From Rhodospirillaceae bacterium (lineage in GTDB: Bacteria; Pseudomonadota; Alphaproteobacteria; Rhodospirillales; Rhodospirillaceae), in assembly GCA_947476695.1 (NCBI GenBank), contig CANJRD010000019.1, positions 1-64,000 on the forward strand: a stretch of 64,000 bases of DNA, written 5' to 3'. Of this stretch, positions 50,926 through 58,926 are shown piece after piece (positions within the stretch are counted from its first letter, which is position 1; each line of letters begins with the position of its first letter). Under the pieces are notes generated by a model. It did not search any database, had not been told where the DNA came from, and worked only from the letters and a program-made list of their open reading frames with translations. The position numbers were made by a program, and so were the translations under genes.

Positions 50926-51291
50926 TCACTTAGAGAATTCGACGAAACTCTTGAATCCACCGTAGATCATCCGCTTGCCGTCGAACGGCATTTTCTTGGG
51001 ATCCATCATCGCAGCAAGGCGCGGATCGCTCATAACTTTCTTGTTCACGGCGTCACGTTCTTTGCGCGACTTGTAGACGATATACGAGAAGACGACGACC
51101 TCACCCGCCTTGAGCTTCACGCTCTGCGGGAAAGAAATCCACTTGCCTTTCTTCACGTCGTCCGCGACCGACTCAATGTAATTGAGCGCGCCGTGATCCA
51201 TCCATACCTTACCGGCCTTTTTCGCGATGGCCCGATAGGCCGCAAGTTTCTTCTTCGGAACCGCAAGGATAAATCCGTCGATGTAGCTCAT
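50926..51291 (-). CDS. DUF1428 domain protein
   Basis: 121 aa from the ATG at 51291. Whole length matches DUF1428 (dimeric alpha+beta barrel fold): MSYIDGFILAVPKKKLAAYR, WMDHGALNYIESVADDVKKG, VVFSYIVYKSRKERDAVN, DPKKMPFDGKRMIYGGF. Cytosolic, no catalytic residues known. It lies 10 bp after the amidohydrolase and 22 bp before the permease, in one operon. Confidence 0.9.
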   Translation of the reverse strand: MSYIDGFILAVPKKKLAAYRAIAKKAGKVWMDHGALNYIESVADDVKKGKWISFPQSVKLKAGEVVVFSYIVYKSRKERDAVNKKVMSDPRLAAMMDPKKMPFDGKRMIYGGFKSFVEFSK

Positions 51292-51301
51292 GGCAGCCTC
51301 A

Positions 51302-52669
51302 CTATTTCCTGTTCGCGGGGACATCCAGCTTCGCGCGGTCGACACGCTTGCCGTCTTTGAAAACGGCGGCGATCGCCTGATAGTTCTTAACGTCTTGGGT
51401 CGGGTCTGCGTTCAGCAGCACCATGTCGGCGATTTTGCCACGTTCGATCGAGCCCAGATCCTTTTCCTTGCCGAGATAGACCGCACCGTTCAGGGTCGCG
51501 ATCCGCACCAGCGCCTGCAGCGGAATGCCGGCTTTGTGCAGCAGATCCATTTCCATATGCGACGTCGCGCCCCAGGCGCGATCTGTGCCTAACGTCAGGA
51601 CACCGCCTGCATCGAAGATTTTCTTCGTATTTACCGGCACGGCATCGTGCATGGCGCGGAATTGTGCCGACATCCCGGAACTGATGTAACGCTGCCGCTC
51701 AGTGGTCTTTTGACGGTCGAGAATTGCCGGATCTACGACGGCCTTGAAAATCGGCTCATCCAGGAATGCCGTGTCGGTCGCGATACGCTCGATGTACTGG
51801 AAGACGGCCAGCGTGGTTGATAGCGCCACCCGCTTGGTCGCTAGGCGTTTGATCATTCCGTCCGACGACGGATAGCGGATCACGTGGGCGAAGTTGTCGA
51901 TGCCGCCATCGAGCGCATCGTTGAAATCGTCCTCAGACGCGGCATGAACGGTGGTGCGTATACCATTCTCGTTGGCCAGCTTGACGATGTTGCGCAGGGT
52001 CTCAACCGACGGCGACGGATTCAACGGCGTGAAAACGCCATGCCGGTCGATCAGCACTTTCTGCACGTCGGGCTTACGTTGCTTGAAGTAAGCGTCGAGC
52101 TCCGGCCGCGCCATCGACCAATCACCAACACGCAACGGTGGCCCGCCGCCCGGCACGATCTCATCGCCATAGCCACCCGGAACGGTGATCGGCGATCCGG
52201 TAGCGAATATGCGCGGGCTGACGATCTTTCCCGCCTGTTCATCGGCGCGCAACGAGAAGACCCAATCAGGATCGTTCGCCGCGTCGAAGACCGTGGTGAA
52301 GCCGCTATACAGATAACTGTGCAGCGCGATCATGCCGAAGTGGCGATCCCAGACGGTCTTGCCGTTTTGCACCACGCCATTCTTCTGGATGTGGATGTGG
52401 CTGTCGATCAAGCCGGGGATCAGGAACTTCCCGTTGCCGTCGATCACTTCGACTCCGGCGTCATGCCGGAGCGACACCGGCGATACCGTCGCGATGCGAT
52501 TGCTTTTCACGAGAACGTGGGCGCCAGCCATCGCGGCGCCGCCAGTTCCATCTAAAAGTGTGACGTTCTCGATGAGAAAATCCGCGGCGGCCGGGCTCGC
52601 CCACGCGGGAAGAAGCGCCCCCCAGAGCGCGGCAGAGATCACGCCACGTTTGATCTTACGGAAGTGCAT
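51302..52669 (-). CDS. Secreted metal-dependent amidohydrolase family protein
   Basis: 455 aa; Sec signal (LLPAWASPAAA). Imidazolonepropionase-like amidohydrolase: first metal motif DSHIHIQ (about 88), the His of HAASEDDFNDA and of DNFAHV, and the Asp in LTLGTDRAWG (about 365), enough for a metallohydrolase centre. Substrates of exported relatives include cyclic amides, dipeptides and lactones. First gene of the tannase operon; promoter presumably in 52670-52950, facing cassette C. Confidence 0.88.
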   Translation of the reverse strand: MHFRKIKRGVISAALWGALLPAWASPAAADFLIENVTLLDGTGGAAMAGAHVLVKSNRIATVSPVSLRHDAGVEVIDGNGKFLIPGLIDSHIHIQKNGVVQNGKTVWDRHFGMIALHSYLYSGFTTVFDAANDPDWVFSLRADEQAGKIVSPRIFATGSPITVPGGYGDEIVPGGGPPLRVGDWSMARPELDAYFKQRKPDVQKVLIDRHGVFTPLNPSPSVETLRNIVKLANENGIRTTVHAASEDDFNDALDGGIDNFAHVIRYPSSDGMIKRLATKRVALSTTLAVFQYIERIATDTAFLDEPIFKAVVDPAILDRQKTTERQRYISSGMSAQFRAMHDAVPVNTKKIFDAGGVLTLGTDRAWGATSHMEMDLLHKAGIPLQALVRIATLNGAVYLGKEKDLGSIERGKIADMVLLNADPTQDVKNYQAIAAVFKDGKRVDRAKLDVPANRK

Positions 52670-52740
52670 GATTCGTCCCCCTCGTCGGCATGCGTCCAGA
52701 CGAGAGCCTAGCAGCTTCAGTTCGATCCCAGGTTGGAATC

Positions 52741-52785
52741 AGATTAGCATGCATATTGAATGCATACATCAATGTCTGGTAATCT
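52741..52785. promoter_or_regulatory. Composite repeat in the divergent region of amidohydrolase and cassette C
   Basis: AGATTA (52741-52746) and TAATCT (52780-52785) form an inverted repeat. Between them ATGCATA occurs at 52749-52755 and again at 52760-52766, 11 bases apart. The stretch is AT-rich and upstream of both divergent units, as expected for an operator. A further hairpin, GCAGC-N6-GCTGC, is at 52825-52840. Confidence 0.45.
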
Positions 52786-52950
52786 AAATTATGTCCACAT
52801 TTCATAATATTAGTACAGATCCTCGCAGCTATTTTGCTGCAGGTGCGAAGACTCGCCTGGCGAATTTGGACAAACGTTTTTTGTATCTACGACGTATCTG
52901 CATACAGCCCGTACTTGGCGCACGCGGCGTGCTCAAAGTACGCTGTGTGC

Positions 52951-54078
52951 ATGAAACACATCGCACCCAAACTCCTCGGTTGTTTCCTCGGCCTGAGCCT
53001 CGCCCTCGGCCAAAGTACGGCTGCCTTCGCCGCACCGCCCAGTAAAGGCACGATGGGCTTCGTGATCCGGGACTGGTTCACGTCTGTGTACAACAGCAAA
53101 TTCAACGACGAGTGCCCGGACGGGTTGACCCCGAGCTATGACGAAATCTGGTGGCGCGGCATCTCACGCGAGGAGCGCGCCAAGATCACGCAGAACGGCC
53201 TCAATCCGCCGCTGAACCGCCTGCCCTATGCGATGCGCCGCGGCCCGAAAGGGGAGAACGTGTGCCTACAGCCGGACGTCGTGAAAGATCCGCCGATGCG
53301 GGTTATCGAAGGCAAGTACTCCTACGGCGCCAACATCGACGGCACGACCGACGGACGTGCCACCGCCAAAACCTGCAAGCACGAGAAGTTCACACACCCG
53401 GACGGAACGCCGGGCATCGACAATCAGATGTATCGCCTGGTCGGCTGCATCTATGGCTGGCGTAAAGGCGGCCTCCCGGAAGCGAATGCGCACGAAGGCC
53501 GGGGCACCAGTGGACTCGGCATGATTCTGGTCGAGATCACCGGGGTGAACGACAAGGACCCCCGCAACTCGGATAACGTGACGATCACATTCCACCGCTC
53601 GATCGATCAGTTCGCGCTGGATGGCAACGGCAAACCACTGCCGTACTCGAGCTACAACATCGATACCGAGAACGGCAAAAACCGTTATGGCGACAAGCTC
53701 AAGGGCTCCATCAAGAACGGCGTGCTCACAACGGATCGCGGCGACGTGAGGGTGCCCTATTACGGCGGCTATGGCTTCATGCACCCGGCGATCAAGAACA
53801 TGGCGCTGCACATGGAAATCGCGGAAGACGGCGCCACCGCAACCGGCCAGGTGACCGGCTACTACAACGCCGATGAGTTCCTGTACTGGGTCGGCGGCAT
53901 GGTTGGACATGCCACAACAGCGGCGGACTGCCCTGCCCTGCACGTTGCCGCACGCCAGCTCGCAGACGGCTATCCTGACCCTAAAACGGGCGAGTGCACG
54001 CATCTGTCGACCGCGATCGACATCAAGGCGTACTCGGCCTTCATCATTCACCCCGAACAGAAATCGGCGAGCCGTTAA
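52951..54078 (+). CDS. Secreted protein of no recognised family, first gene of cassette C
   Basis: 375 aa; the ATG at 52951 starts a Sec signal (MKHIAPKLLGCFLGLSLALG...AAFAA). No known family. Close paralogue of the cassette A head protein: GTMGFVIRDWFTSVYNSKF, DECPDGLTPSYDEIWWRG, GTTDGRATAKTCKHEKF, GIDNQMYRLVGCIYGWRKGG, GLGMILVEITGV, LTTDRGDVRVPYYG, LADGYPDPKTGECTHLS. The strings around DGYPDPKTGEC and the paired Cys are almost unchanged between A and C, so they are probably functional. Its stop is directly followed by the ATG of the DUF1592 gene, so translation is coupled. Upstream frame to 52834 is not part of it. Confidence 0.85.
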   Translation: MKHIAPKLLGCFLGLSLALGQSTAAFAAPPSKGTMGFVIRDWFTSVYNSKFNDECPDGLTPSYDEIWWRGISREERAKITQNGLNPPLNRLPYAMRRGPKGENVCLQPDVVKDPPMRVIEGKYSYGANIDGTTDGRATAKTCKHEKFTHPDGTPGIDNQMYRLVGCIYGWRKGGLPEANAHEGRGTSGLGMILVEITGVNDKDPRNSDNVTITFHRSIDQFALDGNGKPLPYSSYNIDTENGKNRYGDKLKGSIKNGVLTTDRGDVRVPYYGGYGFMHPAIKNMALHMEIAEDGATATGQVTGYYNADEFLYWVGGMVGHATTAADCPALHVAARQLADGYPDPKTGECTHLSTAIDIKAYSAFIIHPEQKSASR

Positions 54079-55737
54079 ATGGCACTTCAGCTCAACGTGA
54101 TTAAAGGCCTCCTTCTCTCCGGCGTCGTCGCGCTGGGATTTGGGATGGCGGGATGCTCGGACGGCGAACCCGTAGCGAAAGGCGCGCCGCCGACTATGCG
54201 TCGCCTGTCGAATGAGCAGTATCGTAACGTGATCTCCGATATTTTTGGGCCGCAGATCACCGTTGCCGGGCAAGGCGACAATCTGGCGCGGGCCGACGGC
54301 ATGATCGCGATTGGTTCGCGCATGGCGCGGATCACGCCCGCCGGCTTTGAGAAGTTTTACAATCTCGCGCGCTTGATTTCCACGCAGGTCGTCAGTCCCG
54401 CCAACCGGGACAGCGAATTCCCCTGCACGCCGGCGGACCCCAAGGTCGCCGACGATACCTGCGCGAAACAGTTCTACGCGAAAGTGGGCCGGCTTCTATA
54501 TCGGCGCCCACTCACCACCGCTGAACTCGATGAGGCCGTGAAGGCCGCGAACGAAGGCGCGAAGACCAAAGGCAGCTTCTACGCCGGCGCGGCGGTCGGC
54601 CTGGTCGGCATGCTCACCTCTCCGCAGTTCTTGTTCATCGTCGATGAAACGGAACCCGATCCGGATCACGCGGGGCAGCAACGCCTCACGGCCTACGCCA
54701 AGGCCGCACGTCTGAGCTTCCTGCTGTGGAATTCCACCCCGACCGACGATCTGCTGACGGCGGCCGAAAAAGGTGAATTGCACAAGGACTCCGGCCTGGA
54801 GAAGCAGGTTGACCGCATGATGGCCTCATCGCGCCTCGATTCCGGCGTGCGGGCCTTCTTCGAGGACTTCCTCCGCTTCGAGCAGTTCGACACGCTGGAG
54901 AAGGACGCGACGATCTATCCGGCGTTCTCGCTGAAAGTGACCGAAGACGCGCGCGAACAGGTGTTGCGCACCATGATCGACCACCTGATCACGCGTGACG
55001 CCGACTATCGCGAGCTCTTCACGACGCGAAAGACCTTCGTCACCGGCCCACTGGCGCGCATTTACCGCATCCCGGTTACGCGTCCCTCGGGCAACGCCTG
55101 GCAGCCGTACGAATTCCCGGAAGGCGATCTTCACGCCGGCATCCTGACTCAAATTGGTTTCGCCGCGGTCGCTTCTCACCCCGGTCGCAGCTCGCCCACG
55201 CTGCGAGGCCGCGCGATGCGTGAGTCACTGCTCTGCCAGAAAGTTCCGGACCCGCCGGGCGACGTCGATTTCTCGAAGTTCGAGGACTCGGACTCTCCGA
55301 ACCGCACGGCGCGCGAGCGCCTTACGGCACATCGCAGCATGGAAGCCTGCGCCGGCTGTCACAAGATCACCGACCCGATCGGTCTGGGTCTTGAAAATCT
55401 CGACGGCGCCGCCCAGCAGCGCACGACGGAAAATGGCGCCGTGATTGATACTTCGGGCGATCTCGACGGCATACAGTTCAAGGATGCCGTCGGCCTCGGC
55501 AAGGCCTTCCATGATCACCCGGCGACCGCCAACTGCGTCGTCGACCGCCTCGCCACCTATGCCTTCGCCCGTGTACCGCGGACGGAAGACAAAGCCTACG
55601 TGACGTATCTGCAGAAATCTTTCGCCAACGACGGCTATCGCTTCGCACCCCTGTTGAAGCGCATCGCCCTGTCGGACGCCTTTACGGCCGTTGCCCCAGC
55701 AAAAACAGAACAAGCGCAACTGGAGACCAAGCCATGA
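54079..55737 (+). CDS. DUF1592 multidomain lipoprotein with one haem-c motif, cassette C
   Basis: 552 aa. Lipobox MAGC (Cys26). Domains DUF1587 (MRRLSNEQYRNVISDIFG), DUF1595 (FYAKVGRLLYRRPLTTAEL), DUF1592 (RLSFLLWNSTPTDDL), DUF1588 (PGRSSPTLRGRAMRESLLCQ) and DUF1585 (VVDRLATYAFARVPRT). Haem motif CAGCH at 424-428. Closest to the cassette A copy. It starts on the base after the stop of the head gene and overlaps the DUF1552 ATG by four bases (ATGA), so head, DUF1592 and DUF1552 are made together. Confidence 0.9.
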   Translation: MALQLNVIKGLLLSGVVALGFGMAGCSDGEPVAKGAPPTMRRLSNEQYRNVISDIFGPQITVAGQGDNLARADGMIAIGSRMARITPAGFEKFYNLARLISTQVVSPANRDSEFPCTPADPKVADDTCAKQFYAKVGRLLYRRPLTTAELDEAVKAANEGAKTKGSFYAGAAVGLVGMLTSPQFLFIVDETEPDPDHAGQQRLTAYAKAARLSFLLWNSTPTDDLLTAAEKGELHKDSGLEKQVDRMMASSRLDSGVRAFFEDFLRFEQFDTLEKDATIYPAFSLKVTEDAREQVLRTMIDHLITRDADYRELFTTRKTFVTGPLARIYRIPVTRPSGNAWQPYEFPEGDLHAGILTQIGFAAVASHPGRSSPTLRGRAMRESLLCQKVPDPPGDVDFSKFEDSDSPNRTARERLTAHRSMEACAGCHKITDPIGLGLENLDGAAQQRTTENGAVIDTSGDLDGIQFKDAVGLGKAFHDHPATANCVVDRLATYAFARVPRTEDKAYVTYLQKSFANDGYRFAPLLKRIALSDAFTAVAPAKTEQAQLETKP

Positions 55738-57107
55738 GCATCCTCCTGCCTCGTAAGATTCCCCGTCGGACCGCTCTGCGCGGCATGCTGAATGGCGCCG
55801 CCGTCACGCTGGGCATCCCGTTCCTCGATTGCTTCCTGGACAACAAGGGCAAGGCCCTCGCCGCGACCGGTCAGTCGCTGCCGGTGCGCTTTGGTACCTG
55901 GTACTGGGGCATGGGACACACCCCGGGCCACGCGATTACCGAAAAAGCCAAATCGGGCGTGGGCATCGACTTCCTGAAAGAGACTGCCTCGCTGAAGCCG
56001 TTCGAGAAGCAGATCAACTTCTTTGGCAACTTTGGTATGCCGCTCGACGGCCGATCGAACTACACGCACTTCACAGGCTGGGTCGGCTCGCGCACCGGCA
56101 GCATCCCGCAACGCCAGGGTGACATCCCCGCAACGACCATTGATCTGCTGATTGCCGACGAGATCGGCAACGATACCCGCTTTAAGGTGATCGACGCCTC
56201 GAGCACCGGTCTGCCGCGTGACAACTACAGCGCCCGCAGCGCCGAAAGCCGCGCCGAAACCGAAGTGTCGGCCATCGCGCTGTACGCGCGTCTGTTCGGA
56301 CCGGATTTCGTCGATCCTAACTCGGGCAACTTCAAGCCGGACCCGAACATCATGCTGGAGAAGAGCGTGCTCTCGGGCTTCAGCGGCGTCAGCAAGGCCT
56401 ACCTCGCCAAGCTCGGCGCGTCGGACCGCGAGCGCATGGACGAGTACTTCACCTCGATCCGCCAGCTTGAAATCCAGATGTCCAAGCGTCTGGAGAAGCC
56501 GGAACCGAACGTTGCCTGCTTGAAGCCGCAGCCGCCGAAGGAAGCGCAGGTCGACAAGATCGCCGCCGCGCGCGAAATGCCGAACGTGATCGAGACGCAC
56601 AAGGTGATGGCGAAGTTGCTCGCAATGGCCGTCGCTTGCGACCAGACCCGCGTCTTCAACATGTCGTTCACCGACGCCAACGGCAACGTGCGCCGTCCGG
56701 GTGAATCCTCGACGCATCACCTGCTGACCCATGCGGAGCTGGTCGATCCGGCCCTCGGCTACCAGCCGCAGACTTTCTGGTTCAACACGCAGTGCAGCGA
56801 AGGCTTCGCCACCTATCTCGAAACGCTGAGCAGCATCAAGGAAGGCGACGGCACGTTGCTCGACAACTGCCTCATCATGGCGACCAGCGAAACCAACTAT
56901 GCCAAGGTTCACACCATCGACGGCATCCCGATCTACCTCGCCGGCAAGGCCGGCGGCCGCATGAAGACCGGCATGCATGTCGTCGGCAGCGGCGACCCGC
57001 TCACCCGCATCGGTTTGACGGCCATGAAGATCATGGGCGTGCAGGCGCAGTCCTGGGGCACGAAGTCGATGCAGACCTCGAAGCCGCTGTCGGAGATCAT
57101 GGTCTGA
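55734..57107 (+). CDS. Tat-exported DUF1552 (HXXSHH) protein, cassette C
   Basis: 457 aa. Twin-arginine start IPRRTALRGMLNG, then PFLDCFLDNKGKALAATG. The family motif here reads HHLLTHAELVDP: H-x-x-T-H-A, so the final His is again absent, and the Glu of copies A and B is Ala. Otherwise very like copy A (WGMGHTPGHAI, ACDQTRVFNMSFTDANGN, GTLLDNCLIM). Overlaps the next gene by one base (TGATG). Function unknown. Confidence 0.9.
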   Translation: MSILLPRKIPRRTALRGMLNGAAVTLGIPFLDCFLDNKGKALAATGQSLPVRFGTWYWGMGHTPGHAITEKAKSGVGIDFLKETASLKPFEKQINFFGNFGMPLDGRSNYTHFTGWVGSRTGSIPQRQGDIPATTIDLLIADEIGNDTRFKVIDASSTGLPRDNYSARSAESRAETEVSAIALYARLFGPDFVDPNSGNFKPDPNIMLEKSVLSGFSGVSKAYLAKLGASDRERMDEYFTSIRQLEIQMSKRLEKPEPNVACLKPQPPKEAQVDKIAAAREMPNVIETHKVMAKLLAMAVACDQTRVFNMSFTDANGNVRRPGESSTHHLLTHAELVDPALGYQPQTFWFNTQCSEGFATYLETLSSIKEGDGTLLDNCLIMATSETNYAKVHTIDGIPIYLAGKAGGRMKTGMHVVGSGDPLTRIGLTAMKIMGVQAQSWGTKSMQTSKPLSEIMV

Positions 57108-58198
57108 TGCGCGCGCTGCTGCTTGCCCTCGCGGCTCTGCCGCTTGGGTCCCCGGCGTTCGCGGCCACGGAAGCGGCGGCGCCGGCCGAGGTTTCGCTGC
57201 AGTCGCATGGCTATGGATGGCTCCTCACCGATACCAAGGGGATGACCCTCTATACCTTCTCGAAGGACCTGCCTGGCAAGCCGCCGGCCTGCGTCGACGC
57301 TTGCGCCAAGAACTGGCCGGCGCTGGCCGCCCCGGCCGACGCCAAGGCCGTCGGCGAGTGGTCGATCGCCAAGCGCCCGGACGGCTCATCGCAATGGATG
57401 TTCCAGGGCAAGCCGCTCTACACGTCGGCCCGCGACACAAAACCGGGCGAGATGAACGGCGACGAAAATCAGAATCAGTGGTTCATCGCCACGAAGTACG
57501 TCGCGACCCCGCCTGGCTACTCGGTTCAGAAGACGGAGCACGGCCATCTGCTGATCGATGCCAAGCGCATGACGCTGTACACCTCCAGCGCGGACAGCGA
57601 CGGTAAGTCGAAGTGCACGGGCGCCTGCGCGCGCACCTGGAAGCCGGCCGAAGCCTGGCAAATGGCGGCAGCGCCTGACAAGGACTGGACGGCGATTCAA
57701 CGCGACGACGGAACGCGGCAGTGGGCCTATAAAGGCAAGCCGCTGTATCGCTATAGCGGCGACTTCGCGCCGACGGAAATCGCGGGCGACAAAGTCGATG
57801 GTCACGCCGCCGTCATCCTGGAACCGGCGCCGGCCAACCCTGCCTGGGTGCAGTATCATGAGTCCGACGCGGGCGAGGTGCTCGCCGATCCGAGTGGCAA
57901 GACCCTCTACGCCTACGACAACTCACGCGGCGCGGCCTTCGTCATCGGGTTCTCGGCCCTGCAGGACACTTTGAGCCTTTACAAGCCGGTTGTCGCCGAA
58001 GGCGATGCCAAGCCCGACGGGTACTGGTCGATCGCCGACACCGACCATGCGAAGCGTCAGTGGATCTATAAGGGCATGCCGGTGTTCACAAATATCCGCG
58101 ACAAGGAACCCGGCGACCTGAACGGCGTGCGGCGCATGGATTGGCTTTTCCGCACGTTGACGAAGAACGGCCAGTCGCTCGCGGGTTCCGGTCTCTAA
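57107..58198 (+). CDS. Secreted three-unit COG4315 (Lipoprotein_15) protein, cassette C
   Basis: 363 aa; the ATG (57107-57109) overlaps the DUF1552 stop by one base, so translation is coupled. Sec signal MRALLLALAALPLGSPAFAA, no lipobox. Three Lipoprotein_15 units: LYTFSKD, LYTSSAD, LYAYDNS. Cys pairs CVDACAKNW and CTGACARTW in units 1 and 2, none in unit 3, as in cassette A. Unit ends QWMFQGKPLYTS, QWAYKGKPLYRY, QWIYKGMPVFTN. A larger frame from 56792 is only the DUF1552 gene read in another frame. Confidence 0.87.
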   Translation: MRALLLALAALPLGSPAFAATEAAAPAEVSLQSHGYGWLLTDTKGMTLYTFSKDLPGKPPACVDACAKNWPALAAPADAKAVGEWSIAKRPDGSSQWMFQGKPLYTSARDTKPGEMNGDENQNQWFIATKYVATPPGYSVQKTEHGHLLIDAKRMTLYTSSADSDGKSKCTGACARTWKPAEAWQMAAAPDKDWTAIQRDDGTRQWAYKGKPLYRYSGDFAPTEIAGDKVDGHAAVILEPAPANPAWVQYHESDAGEVLADPSGKTLYAYDNSRGAAFVIGFSALQDTLSLYKPVVAEGDAKPDGYWSIADTDHAKRQWIYKGMPVFTNIRDKEPGDLNGVRRMDWLFRTLTKNGQSLAGSGL

Positions 58199-58213
58199 AG
58201 GCTAGTGCATCAT

Positions 58214-58702
58214 ATGAATTGGAAAGCGACGTTTGCGGCGCTGCTGCTCGTGACGGCAGGCCCGGTGGCTCAGGCCGCCGATTCATCGTGCCTGTTTTTC
58301 TCCGCCAAGGAGGACGACAAGGCCGGCCCGCCGCTGCGCTTCGCTGCGGAACTTTCGGCGCTTGAGGAAAGCGCCGTGACGGACAGCCCCGGCAAGGGCC
58401 GCATCGACTTCGTGCTCGACCGGCAATCCCAGAAGTTTACGTGGAAGGTCTCCTATGATGGGCTGACGTCGCCGCCCACCGGCTTGAAAGTCCATGGACC
58501 GCAAGTCCCAGGCGCCGAAGCCGCGCCCCTGTTCGATCTCGCGGCTGGCGGGGTCAAAAGCCCGATGGAAGGTTCACGCACGCTCTCGGACGGCGAAGTG
58601 ACCTACCTCGTCCAGGATCGTCTCTACGTGAACCTGACGACCAGCAAATATAAGGACGGCGAACTGCGCAGCCCGATCCGGAAAGTCCGGCCGAAGTGCT
58701 AA
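58214..58702 (+). CDS. Secreted CHRD-domain protein, cassette C
   Basis: 162 aa from the ATG at 58214; Sec signal MNWKATFAALLLVTAGPVAQAA, then SSCLFFSA. One CHRD domain (FAAELSALEESAVTDSPGKG, LKVHGPQVPGAEAAPLFD, LVQDRLYVNLTTSKYKDGEL). Closer to the lone CHRD protein at 62621 (which has APCGFFSANPDDQAGPA at the same place) than to the cassette A copy. Last gene of cassette C, 15 bp after COG4315, followed by a terminator. Confidence 0.87.
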   Translation: MNWKATFAALLLVTAGPVAQAADSSCLFFSAKEDDKAGPPLRFAAELSALEESAVTDSPGKGRIDFVLDRQSQKFTWKVSYDGLTSPPTGLKVHGPQVPGAEAAPLFDLAAGGVKSPMEGSRTLSDGEVTYLVQDRLYVNLTTSKYKDGELRSPIRKVRPKC

Positions 58703-58728
58703 GCCGTTAAGAAATCGCGCCTCAACCA

Positions 58729-58757
58729 AAGCCCGCTCCATTGTGAGCGGGCTTTTT
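58729..58757 (+). terminator. Rho-independent terminator ending cassette C
   Basis: AAGCCCGCTC (58729-58738) pairs with GAGCGGGCTT (58745-58754), then TTTTTT. The following 170 bases to 58926 hold no recognisable gene. Confidence 0.9.
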
Positions 58758-58926
58758 TGATATGCGTCATTGTTCCCATTCATCCGATTCCATCTCGGTG
58801 CGACGAAATTTGGTGCTGAGTCGCGTCCGCATATCTCTGCGTCGCGAGGCCGTTGATGCGGTCTTAAGTAGAGATGGCCATTACCATTTAGCTGAATGGG
58901 CAGGCTGTCGCATGGCGTTCATCGCC

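Noticed and set aside
52834-52950. In-frame upstream extension of the cassette C head protein
   Set aside because: The Sec signal begins at 52951; the DNA before it contains AT-rich regulatory sequence and a hairpin.
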